The notes under the pieces are model-generated. The model was not told the DNA's origin. It did no database searches and saw nothing but the letters and a program-made list of their open reading frames with translations. From contig NW_020194644.1 in the NCBI RefSeq assembly GCF_002865645.1, forward strand, positions 945,289 to 1,009,288: a DNA stretch of 64,000 nt, read 5' to 3'. A program made the position numbers and the translations under genes. The DNA comes from Hyaloscypha bicolor E (lineage: Eukaryota > Ascomycota > Leotiomycetes > Helotiales > Hyaloscyphaceae). Shown here one piece after another: positions 24,085-35,999 of this stretch. How positions within the stretch are numbered: position 1 is the first letter of the stretch; each line of letters starts with the position of its first letter.

Positions 24085-26014
24085 TCAATTTTTAGAAGGA
24101 GATAGAGATCGCAAACGCTGCCCAACCCGGCCAAGTGTCTTCCGCAGAGTATCTCTTGCCCTCGAAACTCGCCTATCTGCCATTATTCTTGTTCCAACGG
24201 GCATTGCTGATATAAGATACTGCTTGGCGTTGTCCACTACAAGTTGTTCGTCAGCCGAGTTGCAATCAAAAAAAGAGTTTCTTGATGGGGACTTACGTTG
24301 GTGCAGTTTGTTTACGCGATCTTCAACCTCCTCGAAGGAAAGATTTGTCATTGCAAAGGCAATTGCTAGGTACTCTTTTGGCCTTTCATAAGCCGGACCT
24401 TGAGTTTGCGCCAGGGGGATGCCGAACAGTTTCTTGCTCACAATGAGGTTGCGGATTTTGAGGTACTTGTCGAGTTGTTCTCGGGCTGTTGCAGAAACAT
24501 TCAAGTCGGTCTGCTTTCTTTCCGCAACCTTCTTTTGAAGCCAGCCTTCGACATCGAACTTTCTTGCATCCCCCAAATTTAGATCTGCCATTTGCGCAAA
24601 ATCAGTAGCGAGATTGACAAGAAAGTCTCGGTAATCTAGAGCGCTGTCCATGTAGTCAAGGGTCATGTCGTCGAAATTGTCGTCTCCTTGGAGAAGGGAT
24701 CGCAGTAGAGCATGAAGAACTATATTGTTTCCCGAATTATCGGCGCCGGGAAAGGTGTTCATGTAGACAAAAGCTCTTTCTCGCAGAATGTTGAGCTTTG
24801 GGTCTCCACCAGTCAGTTGCTTGGCCCCCTCAAATAGAGATATTTCTGGGCCACTCGGGGCACTTCTCAACATCTCCCATCGGCTTTGGTAGTTAACCAG
24901 CGGGAAGCTGGTCCGTCTCCGCCATGCAATATCCCAGTTGTCATCTTTCGCCGCAAATGTAATCCCGTGTCTTTGCTCAAACGTAAAGCCAGGGTCGAGA
25001 TCTCTCATTGCTTCGTAAACGGATTTGGCGAGGCTGATGTATGTGGGTTCACACCGGATAGATTCTCCATCGTCGGTTTCTTTGACCACCGAGTCAAATG
25101 CCTCGCACATATGGGCAAATCCCGGAGTCTTTTGTGAAGTGGCCATCAAAGCGTTCATCACAGCTGTAGCGAAGATGCTCCCTCCTGCCCGTTTCCCAAT
25201 TGACTGACTCGTAGCCCATGCCCAACTGAGTTGCTCAGCACTGGCCGCTGTCATTCCGGATATGTTGAAAGGGAGCGAAGGCTGAAATGGCCGAACTCTT
25301 GGTTTCGTCACCCAACCGCCCGAGTAGCAAGATGTTATCATGAGAGTCACATTAACGTCTTTCCTCAAACACTTTTCGAATTCCCCCATCACAAGTCGAG
25401 GGGCATTGCGTTGGAAGTCACCACCAATTGCAACTCCATGATCGTCGCTATCACCATGCCCGAAAACGAGAACAAGAACTGGCTGATTGTGTTCTGCTGC
25501 ATTCTTGATTTCATCCTTCAACGTGGACAGGAATCTTTCGAGGAGTTGCATCGAGTTGATGATTCGAATATTGCCACACTTCTCGAGATCATCCAGCATT
25601 GCTAAATCGAGAACGACTCGTCGATCACGGTGCCGATGTCCGTGAACGAACTCTTTATAATTTGCAACGAGGCTTCGTGGATTGGCACAGGTCAGCCAGA
25701 CTTGGTTTGCGGAACGGAACTTTGCTGGAAGGAAAAGAAGTCAGTTTCATTTTCACGAAACGGACCGGGAACTTACGGCTGTCTTGAAGAAGATGATGAT
25801 ACAAGAAAAAATCCGAGAAGATCCACCCATCTTTATCGGGACTACCATAGCCTGTCGTGTCAGATGCGCCACAAACCGCGATGATTCTGGTGTTTGGTTG
25901 AACATCAGGAGGGCAGTGGGAAGCGAATTCGTCGTTCACGAAGCCTCCAAGATTGCCTTCTCCTCTTCCAAACCCGCGGAAGTCACCGGGCTTGAGGGTT
26001 TGGGGAATCGACAT
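24085..26014 (-). CDS. caspase-like clan CD peptidase-domain protein
   Basis: Inferred exons (minus strand) are 26014-25777, 25724-24297 and 24236-24085 (605 aa); introns have GTAAGT donors and phases agree. The N-terminal half has the caspase/legumain hemoglobinase layout: a hydrophobic strand ending in LVLVFGHGDSDDHG with catalytic-type His (about residue 169), then VTLMITSCYSGGW with the nucleophile-type Cys (about 212), then GMTAASAEQLSWAW. Upstream, DFRGFGRGEG and RIIAVCGASDTTGYG are conserved in a family of uncharacterised leotiomycete proteins. The C-terminal ~280 residues are helical with no domain I can name and end in a basic tail. It is not a standard metacaspase: there is no Pro/Gln-rich prodomain or zinc finger. 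Peptidase activity is inferred from the dyad only; substrate and role are unknown. Confidence 0.82.
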
Positions 26015-26837
26015 GATGAGACGTGGAAATATGGCTGAGGATGTTGGAATGTGTTCCTGATATCGAAAGGAGAATGTGTCGAAGAGTTTGACTGAGCTGG
26101 TTGGTGTTCTGGATTCTGGAATGTTGTTGAAAGAAGAAGAAGAGGAAAGTTGGAAGCGAAGTGAAAGGCTCATCTTTACAGAAGCTTCAATCTCACAAAT
26201 TCGTGGTTGCCATGAATCATATTTTCTGGATTCGTTTCGGGCACTCTGGAACCATTCGAAAATGGACTAATTGGAAAGGGCTACCGTGGACGCGCCTTCC
26301 TTAGCGAGCTACACTAGCTGTACTTATCACCCCTCACACACCATCAATTGATATCATTATCTCCCCCAATTATCTGCTACCCTGTCTTTTTGGCCAAAAA
26401 CTGGTAAAATACGGCTCCCACCTCACCATTTTTGGTTTGAGAACCGGAACTTCATTCGGAAATTGCCTGATTGGCAAGAACTGGTCCGCTAATATGCCTA
26501 AAACGGGCAGGGTATGGCATCTGTTGAATTCGTGGTACACTAGCCTGGCTAGTCTATTATTCCTTCCAGCACAGGCTCAACCACTAATTTAGTTGTCCAC
26601 ACTCTCATTTATCATGTGTCACTTGCGAGAGCTTATTAGTTCATTAACATCGTCATTTAATTCGTTATGTACGGAAAGAATGTTCACTAGAACGGTTGTG
26701 TTTGGACTCGACGTGATCGACTATTCCGATGAGAAGTTCACCAGCTAGTGCTAGGAGATGGGACTCAATGGCTTGTGCTGTGTTGGCAGCGCTTTGGCTT
26801 TTTTATGTTTTGATTTGTAGGGAACTAGCCATTATAC
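26015..26837. other. intergenic, promoter side of the caspase-like gene
   Basis: No gene recognised. Composition drops towards A/T as the transposon island begins at 26838. Confidence 0.35.
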
Positions 26838-29800
26838 TACAGTCGGTCCGATCCAAAAGCGACAAAACGGTCGCTCTTTTACGCCCATAATAACTTTTTG
26901 ACCACAACCCCAATTAATTAATACTAAGTAATGCGATTATAGAGTAGAACCAGGCGAAAAATACCTATTAATTAGATTTTTAATATAATTTGTGGTTTAT
27001 TAATAATCGAGGTTCAAAGTATACGGACCCTTTTTACTTTTTTTTATTTTTCCTTATATAAAACGCTAATATATTTGCTTGCTAAGGTTACGTAATCCCG
27101 GACTTCAGAGAGAGATTGCAGTATCTTACTAGCCTTATTATTAATATAATAATAATAATTAAGCCCTATAAGCTTAATTAAACCTTCCTAAATACTAAAT
27201 ATAGCTTTTTCTAGTATTATATATATTATATATATAGTAGGGCCCTAATTATATGGGTTTCAAGCTAACTTTTGGCCGAACTAAATCCATAAACCTTACT
27301 TATTACTTAGCTACCTTCTTTCCCTTACTTTTATATATTATCCTATTTGTCTATTACTTTTTTAGATATTATTCTATAGTATTTTTACTTCCGTATATAC
27401 CAAGTAGCTTGTTTAATACTTAATTCCTTCCGATATATATCTATCTAGCGGAATATATGGTTACAAAATCTTCATATAGTCTTAATTAAATAAGATTCAA
27501 GTGCCTCTATTATTTTAATTTTAGTATCTGGGAAGCTAGCCTTCTTTACTTAATAATATCGAGTTTTGCTATATCCCTAGTATATCTTAATTAGGTTAAT
27601 TTCGCAGTAAAACTTCGGTAAAAATACTGCCTTATATTCCCGATCTATAATAAGCTCTTTAACTTGGGACTTCTCTTTAAAGAAGTCTTGGTAATTTAAT
27701 AGTATACAAGCTAAATAGTACGTTTATTCGATAGCAGGAGGGTATTTAAGGGATATAGTATACTTAGTACTCTTTGAATATTTAAATCTTAAGCCAGGTA
27801 TATTATAATCTTGCTTAATAAGAATCTATTCCATATCCTTAGGCTTTCTTTCTCTATTCGGATTAAGTTACTAAAGGACTTGAATAGTGCCCTATAATTC
27901 CGGAATTATATACTCTAGTAAAAAGTATATATCCCTTCTATAGGCCTTAATATTACCCTTTTTAACCCCTCCTAGTGCCTTATTTATACTAAAGGCATTT
28001 AGTATACCTTTACTATACGAAGCATATATAGAGAACTAATTAAATATTAGAATAGCTATATAGTTTGAGTGCTTCTATTCAAATATATTAAGCGTTCTAG
28101 TAATCTGTACTAGTAGCTATTTTATATCCTACTAGGGGTCCCTATTTGAGCCTGGATATATAATTTTGCAGGTATCCAAATCGGGATTATCCGGAATAAA
28201 AATGCCTTTATTATTTGGTACTCTAATACGCTCTTTAGGGCCTACGAATTCAGAATCATGAATTAGCCTTCCTTTATTCTTTCCGGGCATTTTTTACTAA
28301 TTATTTACTAGCCAGAGGCTCTTTTTATAGTTATACCTATAGAAATAACTCTTATTATAGAAATATATTACGTATATCTGAACTCTAATTAGAAATAGAG
28401 GTTAAATTATATATTACGTACTAGCTTTATCTTCCTTATATTAAACTATATATAATAAAAGCTTCTTTATTAATAGTAAAAACACCTCTTAATAATACTA
28501 AATTATATTAGGGCATTCGTATCTATCCATATAAAGCCCTTTCTTAGTCTTATGGTAATAAAAGCCGAGTCTAGAGAGCCATAAGTAAGCTATACTACAA
28601 GTAATAGGCTTTTCTATTATTAATAATAATCGGGATAAAATCTCCTAATTAATGGCATTTAGGAAATCGTTTAGTAATATTATTCCAAGCTTTTAATTAA
28701 TTAACCAAGTACGGCAAGCTAAAAAAATATCCTTATTATCCAGATAGGAGGTACTAGCTCTTTTACTACTCCTAGTTTCCTATAGAATGCCATGCCACTA
28801 TTAATAGTAATTAAATAGCCCCCTAATTCGCCGAGCTAGTATCTTTCTATTATTAAAGTAATAATTACTAGAAGCTACTAAGAGTAATATATTAACTTTT
28901 CCAAGTTAATATTGCCCTAGCTTTAGAAGCTATTGAGTATATTACCAGAGTAAGTATAAGTCAGTAATTATATATAGAGTATATAGCTCTTTGGTTTAAG
29001 CTAACTTAATATCTATATTATTAAGGACTTCTTAGTAAGTTATTCGTATATCTAGAGCTTTATTATCTCCGCAAGTATTCCAAATAAGGGCATTTAAAAG
29101 TAGCTTATTAGTTCTATTATCTTTATTTTTAAGCCTTTGCTCTTCCCTTAATTATATATCCCTAAAGATATTAATTAGTCTCCTAATAATATCGAATTAT
29201 AGCTTCTTTTATTTAAGGGGTAGTATAATTATAGGAGTCTTAAGCCTACTAGATTATTCTATAACTTGAGTATCTTTTGCCTTCTAATTATATATATATC
29301 TTTATTAAGTTCTTAATAGCTTTACTAATTCCTTTATTATTTTAGAGAAATAGGAGCCTCTGAAAGCTAGAAATAATATTAGTATACTTATATTATAATA
29401 TAAAAATAAGAAAATAAAATATGAAACTTACTAGTCTATTCTATAAGTCTTTACTCTTACTATATGAATATAGGCTTCTCCAAAATAATCGTCTTATTAC
29501 TACTAATAAAAAGCTTCCGCTAAACCCAAAAGAGTATCGAATCTTTAAGCTCTACTTTATTACTTGGTTCAATATCTGAATTATCAGAATTATCCTCTAT
29601 ATTAGAGGGTTTCCCATACCATTCGTTAATAGTCGCTTGGATTACAGCTTCTTTAGCTAGGGTGAGAACTATAATTAAATCAAGAGTTAAATTAGCTTGC
29701 TTGCGTTTCTGAAGCCTTATAGAGGTAGCTATTAGAAGTATATAAAAGGGGCACTTAATTAGGTTTGTGGTTATTAAGGTATTAATATAATTATAGAAGA

Positions 29801-30045
29801 GCGGTCAACTTAGGGGGGCAGTCACGTAACAACCAAAGTAAAAAAACGACCATATAAAACGCCAATATATTTGCTCGCTTAATCACGTGCATTATAACTT
29901 CCTTAATAATAAAGATATTATAATTTTGAGAACATAGAATTAATTCCTATAGTATATAGTATAGTTTTAATTAATACGATTTATATCAATTAGTACTGTG
30001 GTGGTTTTTTTTTTGTTTTGTCGCTTTTGGATCGGACCGACTGTA
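26838..30045 (-). mobile_element. TA-inserting DDE transposon, copy 1, RIP-degraded (3,204 bp plus TA duplications)
   Basis: The element (26840-30043) starts CAGTCGGTCCGATCCAAAAG and ends in its exact reverse complement, flanked by TA on both sides (26838-26839, 30044-30045). This is the Tc1/mariner-type signature. The interior is extremely A/T-rich with no long ORF, but a minus-strand transposase is still readable in pieces: a start-like MPGKNKGRLIHDSEFVGP near 28290; FLPKFYCELN at 27624-27601 (the DDE segment that precedes the last catalytic Glu); then a C-terminus of the type KASFPDTKIKIIEALES with Arg-Phe-x-Asn spacing. Stops are mainly TAA/TAG where Gln, Trp or Arg is expected, consistent with C-to-T change. 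Compared with copy 2 it has lost one base right after the CE of that motif. Confidence 0.85.
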
Positions 30046-31268
30046 ATTCCGGGAGTTCTAAAGCTTATCTCTACTAATACTGGGGGCTTACCTAACCTTA
30101 TAGGCTAGAGGCACCCAGTCGCGCGCCGGAGGCGCGCAACTACGTGCGGAGCGCATTCATATACGGAGCATATTTATATTTAGGTAGAGTTATAAGTATA
30201 GAAAATGAAGCTATTCGCAAGGCTTAGCGAAAGGCATACCCTAGAGAGGAGCAGTGGACGTGCGTCATATCTAAAAAAGCGAGTGCGCGAGCAGGGCCGC
30301 TAGATAGCAAACAAGAAATAAGGCATTTAATGGAAACCCCCAGAGAATCAATTATTTAGGAACGTGGGAGGTCAGGAGGGCCAAAATAATTCTCTCTTTG
30401 CATTACCACCCTTCCAGGGCTGCCCTGAAAGGGTGCTTACATGTATTTAAAAAGAGTTGAGGTCAAAAACTACTACTTTGGGCGAACGACCCTGGTTTGG
30501 GAATCCTACGCGAGCTTAATAGGGGGTTTTGCAGGGGCCCACTGGATTTTATATCTATCCCTTCGTCTGGCAAGAAGTGGTCCGTACTAGCAGGGGGGCC
30601 TGGCTCAGGGCGAAAAGGCGTGCCTTTACTTACGGTAGAAACTTATTAGTCATTTATCGCCTTTTCGCCCTGAGCCAGGCCCCCCTGCTAGTACGGACCA
30701 CTTCTTGCCAGACGAAGGGATAGTGCTGAGAAGACATTGCACGACAGGCACAGCCACAAAATTCGCTTCACGATGTTGCACACCACCAAAGCAAGCCTAC
30801 TGCGGAAAGTAAAAGCGGCACTTAGTTTCAATGTCCAAAGTCGGGGTTGGACTTTTGTCTCACCTTTTTTCGTCGAATATAGTATTTTGAAATTTCAGAA
30901 AGATTCCAAGACGTAGAATTTGAGCATCTTAAGAGTCGAGGGGAGAAGAGTAGAATATATAGATAAGCGTTAAGATATACAACTTTGACTTGTGACATTG
31001 AAAATCAGTACCTCTTTGTCTTCCACGAAGTAAGCTTGTTTTCTAACTACTCCCGATCTTTAAAAACCAATCATTACCTAAACGCGGATCTGTTTATTAT
31101 AAGATTAAGTCGATATAAATAGTTGATAAGATCTTGAAATTGAATAGAGCGAATACACTTGAGCAGATCTAAGACGGAGCTGAGCTGTGTCTAAGCCCAG
31201 GCGCTGGCCACTTGAGACATACTACCAGGAAAACAAACATTAAGGTGTTATAAAGATATCCCTCTCAA
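30046..31268. other. inter-transposon spacer with short hairpins, no gene
   Basis: This lies between copy 1 and the disrupted unknown gene. It contains GCGCGCCGGAGGCGCGC (about 30121-30137) and CCCTTCCAGGGCTGCCCTGAAAGGG (about 30409), both self-complementary, and the palindromic element listed at 30556. No coding sequence: the 64-codon ORF at 30529-30723 is a product of the palindrome. Confidence 0.4.
30556..30722. mobile_element. palindromic MITE with perfect 63-bp inverted repeats and TA duplication
   Basis: Bases 30556-30620 and 30658-30722 are exact reverse complements over 65 nt, separated by a 37-nt loop. Removing the terminal TA leaves a 163-bp element (30558-30720) with ends TCCCTTCGTCTGGCAAGAAG and 63-bp arms. 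The same ten terminal bases TCCCTTCGTC, also next to TA, occur at the element at 36656. The arms have no mismatch, which points to recent insertion, gene conversion, or escape from RIP because the repeat is short. Confidence 0.8.
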
Positions 31269-32556
31269 TTAATACCTATCTTTAGAGCATCGTCTAATGT
31301 AAATGTATCGTTGTTCTGCAACATCCCTTGGAAGTTCAAGTTTTTGACCCCTGTACGAAAAGTATTGTTCCACCTCAGACATCCCAAGAACTACACTCTG
31401 CAAGACTTCCGGCAGCACTGGCCAAATGATTTGCAGATTTCGCTCCGTATGCTGATAGTTGTTGAATAACTCAAGAGCAGCAATACATTGCTCCTGATTA
31501 AGAGCCTTTGCTGGGTCTTTCTTTTTGTGTTGATTTCGGCCACACGCACTTGAAACTATTAATAAAGCAAGTATCAAATTGCAACATACCAACTTACACC
31601 GAGTGGTCTGAATCCCTAATACATGTGCGATAACAGGAACAGTCGCCCATGATCGACTTGAATAGGTCGGATACTTCGACTTGCTCTTTCTTTAGAGCCC
31701 ATGGCTGCGACGAATACTCGGATGTCATGATCATGTCAAAACATGTCAAAGCGTCTTGACACCATGCGTGGCTGGTTGGATTCGATCGAAAATGACCACC
31801 ATGGCGCTCCTCATAAGCTTTCAGTTGAGCCAAAGTCCGATCGATCATATTAAAAGCCGTCAAAACATAGGTCCCTCTCCAGTATATGTTAGGCTTTTCG
31901 TGGCTGATTCGTGGCATATTATACAAGCACGGTGTCGGCCCACTACTTGTTGTCATCCCAACACTTAGCACCCACGCCCCTCGCTGTATATGGCCGCTAT
32001 GTTTTGTCGGAAAAGGGAGTATGACGCCTCCAGTAGTTTCAAATTGTTCCCGGTAGAATGGTGGGTATCCCTCGATAATTCGATCGATTTCGAATTTAGT
32101 AAGTTGTGTGTTGGTCGGCATCGGACCCGATGTTGGGAGATGAAGAGTCACTAGACCACGAGAACGTTGAATTTCTAGTAATGTCACCGCATCCTCAGTC
32201 TCACAACCTCGACATACGTCGGTTGTAAGCAGAAGGAATGCTTTGAGGGTTTGGATGTCTGTTTGGATGTAGTCCTCGTTCAGGGCGGGCTGATGGGGCT
32301 TTTTGGCAGTATACTTGGCAACGTCCGAGTCCGCGTTCATGAAGCAGCAAGCGCGGTTGAAAATTTGGCCCAGCGTTTGATCCCAGCAGCCTGTTACACT
32401 GTGAAGTCTGGTTGATCGAACGTTGACATGTGAACATCCTCGCGGATCGCACAGATGAAGTAGCCCCTCCTGGACATCACCCCATAGGAACCGTCGACAA
32501 CGACCTTGAGCAGGCCAGATCAGACAATTTAACCACCTGGAGGCTTTCTCCAGGAA
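31269..32556 (-). pseudogene. unknown gene truncated upstream by transposon copy 2
   Basis: A minus-strand frame is open from the transposon boundary (32556) to 31594 and encodes about 320 residues, including YIQTDIQTLKAFLLLTTDVC, GLVTLHLPTSGPMPTNTQ and WRGTYVLTAFNMIDRTLAQL. A likely intron (31556-31599, GTGTAAG...TAATAG) leads to a second helical stretch (31269-31555; ALNQEQCIAALELFNNY, PVLPEVLQSVVLGMSEVEQY), although the phase of that join is not clean. The upstream part continues into the left end of transposon copy 2, so the 5' portion is cut off; DNA beyond the far end of the transposon (35740 onward) may hold the rest. I do not recognise the family. Confidence 0.5.
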
Positions 32557-35500
32557 TACAGTCGGTCCGACCCAAACACGACAAAACGGTCGCTCTTTTA
32601 CGCCCATAATAACTTTTCAACTACAACCTTCATTAATTTATACTAAGTAATATGATTATAGAATAGAAGCAGGCGAAAAATACCTATTAATTGGATTTTT
32701 AATATAATTCGTGATTTATTAATAATTAAGGCCTAAAGTATACCGACTCTTTTTACTTAATTGATTTTTGACTATATAAAGCGCAAAAATATTTGCTTGC
32801 TAAGGTCACGTGAGCCCGGACTTTAGGGAGAGATTAGGGTATTTTACTAGCCTTATTATTAATAGAATAATAATAATTAAGCCCTATAAGCTTAATAGAA
32901 CCTTCCCAAGTACTAAATATAGCTTTTTCTAGTACTATATATATTATATATATAGTAGGGCTATAATTATATAGGTTTCAAGCTTACTTTTAGCTAAACT
33001 AAATCTATAAACCTAGCTTCTTATTTAGCTACCTTCTTTCCCTTTCTTTTATATATTATCTTATTTATTTATTACTTTTTTAGATATTATTCTATAGTAT
33101 TTTTGTTTCTTTATATACTAAGTAGCTTATTTAATACTTAATCTCTTCTAATATATATCTATCTAGTGAAATATATAGTTGCAAAACCTTTATATAGTCT
33201 TAATTAAATAAGCTTTAAATATCTTTACTACTTTAACCTTAGTATCTGGAAAGCTAATCTTCTTTACTTAACGAAATCGAGTTTTGCTATATTTCTAGTA
33301 TATCTTAATTAGGTTAATTTCGTAATAGAACTTTGGTAGAAATATAGCCTTATATCCCTGCTTTATAATAAGCTCTTTAATTTGATTCTTTTTCTTTAAA
33401 AAGTCTTTGTAATTCGAGAGTATACGAGCTAAATAGTATATTTATTTAATAGCAGAAAGATATTTAAGGGATATAATATATTTAGTACTCTTTGGATACT
33501 TAAATCTTAAGCTAGGTATATTATATCCTCGCTTAATAAGAATCTATTTCATGCCCTTAGGCTCTTTTTTTCTATTTGAATTAAGTTACTAAAGAACTTA
33601 TATAGTGCCCTATAATTCCGGAATTATATATTCTAGTAGGAAATATATATTTTTCTTATAGGGCTTAATATTACTCTTTTTAATTTCTCCTGGTATCTTG
33701 TTTATACTAAAAGTATTTAGTATATCTTTACTATATAAAGTATATATAGAAAACTAATTAAATATTAGAATAGCTATATAATTTGGGTGCTTTTATTTAA
33801 ATATATTAAGCGTCCTAGTAACCTGTACTAGTAGCTATTTTATATCCTATTAGGGGTCTCTATTTAAGCCTGGATATATAATTTAATAGGTATCTAAATC
33901 AGGGTTATCCGGAATAAAAATGCCTTTATTATTTAGTACCCTAATATGCCCCTTAGGCCCTATAAATTTAGAATCATGAATTAGTCTCTCTTTATTTTTT
34001 CCTGGTATTTTTTACTAACTATCTATTAGCTAGAGACTCTTTTTATAATTAAAATTATAGAAATAGCTCTTATTATAAAAGTATATTATATATACCCAAA
34101 CTCTAATTAGAAGTAAAGATTAAATTATATGCCATATACTAGCTTTATTTTCCTTATACTAGATTATATATAATAAAAGCTTGTTTATTAATAGTAAAAA
34201 TATCTCTTAATAATACTAAATTATATTAGGTTATTTATATCTATTTATATAAAGCCCTTTCTTAGTCTTATAGTAATAAAAGCCGAGCCTAGGAAGCTAT
34301 AAGTAAGCTATACTATAAGCAATTAGCCTTTTAATTATTAATAATAATTAAGGTAAAATCTTTTAATTAATAGTATTTAGGAAATCGTTTAGTAATATTA
34401 TTCCAAGCTCTTAATTAATTAACTAAGTTTGGTAGACTAGAAAAATATTTTTATTATCTAGATAAGAGGTACTATTTCTTTTATTATTTCTAGCCTCTAG
34501 TAAAATGCCATGCTACTATTAATAGTAATTAAATAACTCTCTAATTTACCGAGCTAGTATCTTTCTATTATTAAAGTAGTAATTACTAGAAGCTATTAAG
34601 AGTAATATATTAATTCTGCCTAGTTAATACTGCCCTAGTTTTAGGAGCTATTAGATATATTACTAGAGTAAGTATAAGTTAGTAACTATATATAAAGTAT
34701 ATAAGTCTTTTATTTATATTAGCTTTATATTTATATTATTAAGAACTTCCTAATAAGTTATTCATATATCTAGAGCTTTATTATCTCTATAAGCGTTTCT
34801 AATAAGGGTATCTAAAAGTAGCTCGTTTATTCTATTATCTTTATCCTTAAATCTTTATTCTTTTCTTAATTATATATTTCTAGAAATATTAATTAGTCTC
34901 TTAATAATACCGAATTATAGCTTCTTTTATTTAAAAGATAATATAATTATAGGGGTTTTGAGCCTAGTAACTTGAGTATCTTTGCCTTCTAATTATATAT
35001 ATATTTTTATTAAGTTCTTAATAGCTTTGCTAATTTCTTTATTAATTTGAAGATATATAAGCCTCTAGAAGCTAGAAATAGTATTAGTATACTTATATTA
35101 TAATATAAAGATAAGAAACTTACTAGTCTATATTATAAGTCTTTACTCTTATTATACGAATATAGGCTTCTCTAAAATAATTATCTTATTACTACTAATA
35201 ATAAGCTTCTACTAAACCTAAAAGAGAATTAAATCTTTAAGCTCTAATTTATTACTTTATTTAATATCTAAACTATTAGAATCGTCCTCTATAGTAGAGG
35301 GTTTCTTATACCGTTTATTAAGAGTTATTTGGATTATAGCTTCTTTAGCTAGGGTAAGAATTATAATTGAATTAAGAGTTGAATTAGCTCGCTTGCGCTT
35401 CTAAAGGCTTATAGAGGTAGCTATTAGAAGTATTCAAAAAGGGCACTTAATTAGGTTTATAGTTATTAAGATATTAATATAATTATGGAAGAGCGGTTAA

Positions 35501-35739
35501 TCTGGGGGGGGGCAGTTATGTAATAACTAAAGTAAAAAAATAACTATATAAAGTGCAAAAATATTTGCTTGCTTAATTATATATATTATAACTTCCTTAA
35601 TAATAAAGATATTATAATTTTGAGACCATAGAATTAATTCCTAGTATATATAGTATAGTTTTAATTAATAAGATTTATATTAATTAGTATTATAGTGGTT
35701 TTTATTTTTTTTTGTTGTGTTTGGGTCGGACCGACTGTA
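32557..35739 (-). mobile_element. TA-inserting DDE transposon, copy 2, more strongly RIP-degraded (3,179 bp plus TA duplications)
   Basis: Same ends (CAGTCGGTCCGACCCAAA, mirrored at the right), same TA duplications (32557-32558, 35738-35739), same orientation and the same internal sequence as copy 1, with many more C-to-T/G-to-A differences. The transposase relic is on the minus strand: the MPGKNK-like start is near 34010 and the CELN-like motif lies at 33342-33319, where Cys has become Tyr. The following catalytic-type Glu position reads Lys and a Trp position reads stop. Here the reading frame through that motif is uninterrupted, unlike copy 1. It is inserted in the unknown gene to its left. 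Confidence 0.85.
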
Positions 35740-35999
35740 CCACCGCATTCCTTGACGGCGGCTATCGTGAGTATCCCCAGCCCCTGAATAAGGAATACCT
35801 CTTAACATTCGGAAACAATCAACCTCGATATCGCGGCTAAAGCCTACCAAAGAGCCAAAACATTCGTCTCCCCTTGAACAACATACAAAAGATTGCCATA
35901 GTTATTGCTTCCAGCTTCACAAGTGACAATTCCTCCTGGGATGCATACAGAAACACCGATAGTATATCTGGCCTCAACTTCTATATATTTGTTCTGTGT

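Noticed and set aside
24085..26014. Classification as a type I metacaspase
   Set aside because: No Pro/Gln-rich prodomain or zinc finger; sequence around the dyad matches an uncharacterised leotiomycete family instead.
30529..30723. 64-codon ORF on the plus strand
   Set aside because: It lies almost wholly inside the 65-nt inverted repeat, so its sequence is determined by the palindrome.
26838..35739. LTR retrotransposon pair as explanation for the A/T-rich blocks
   Set aside because: Ends are inverted, not direct, repeats of about 20-30 bp with TA duplications, and the readable protein scraps are DDE transposase rather than reverse transcriptase.
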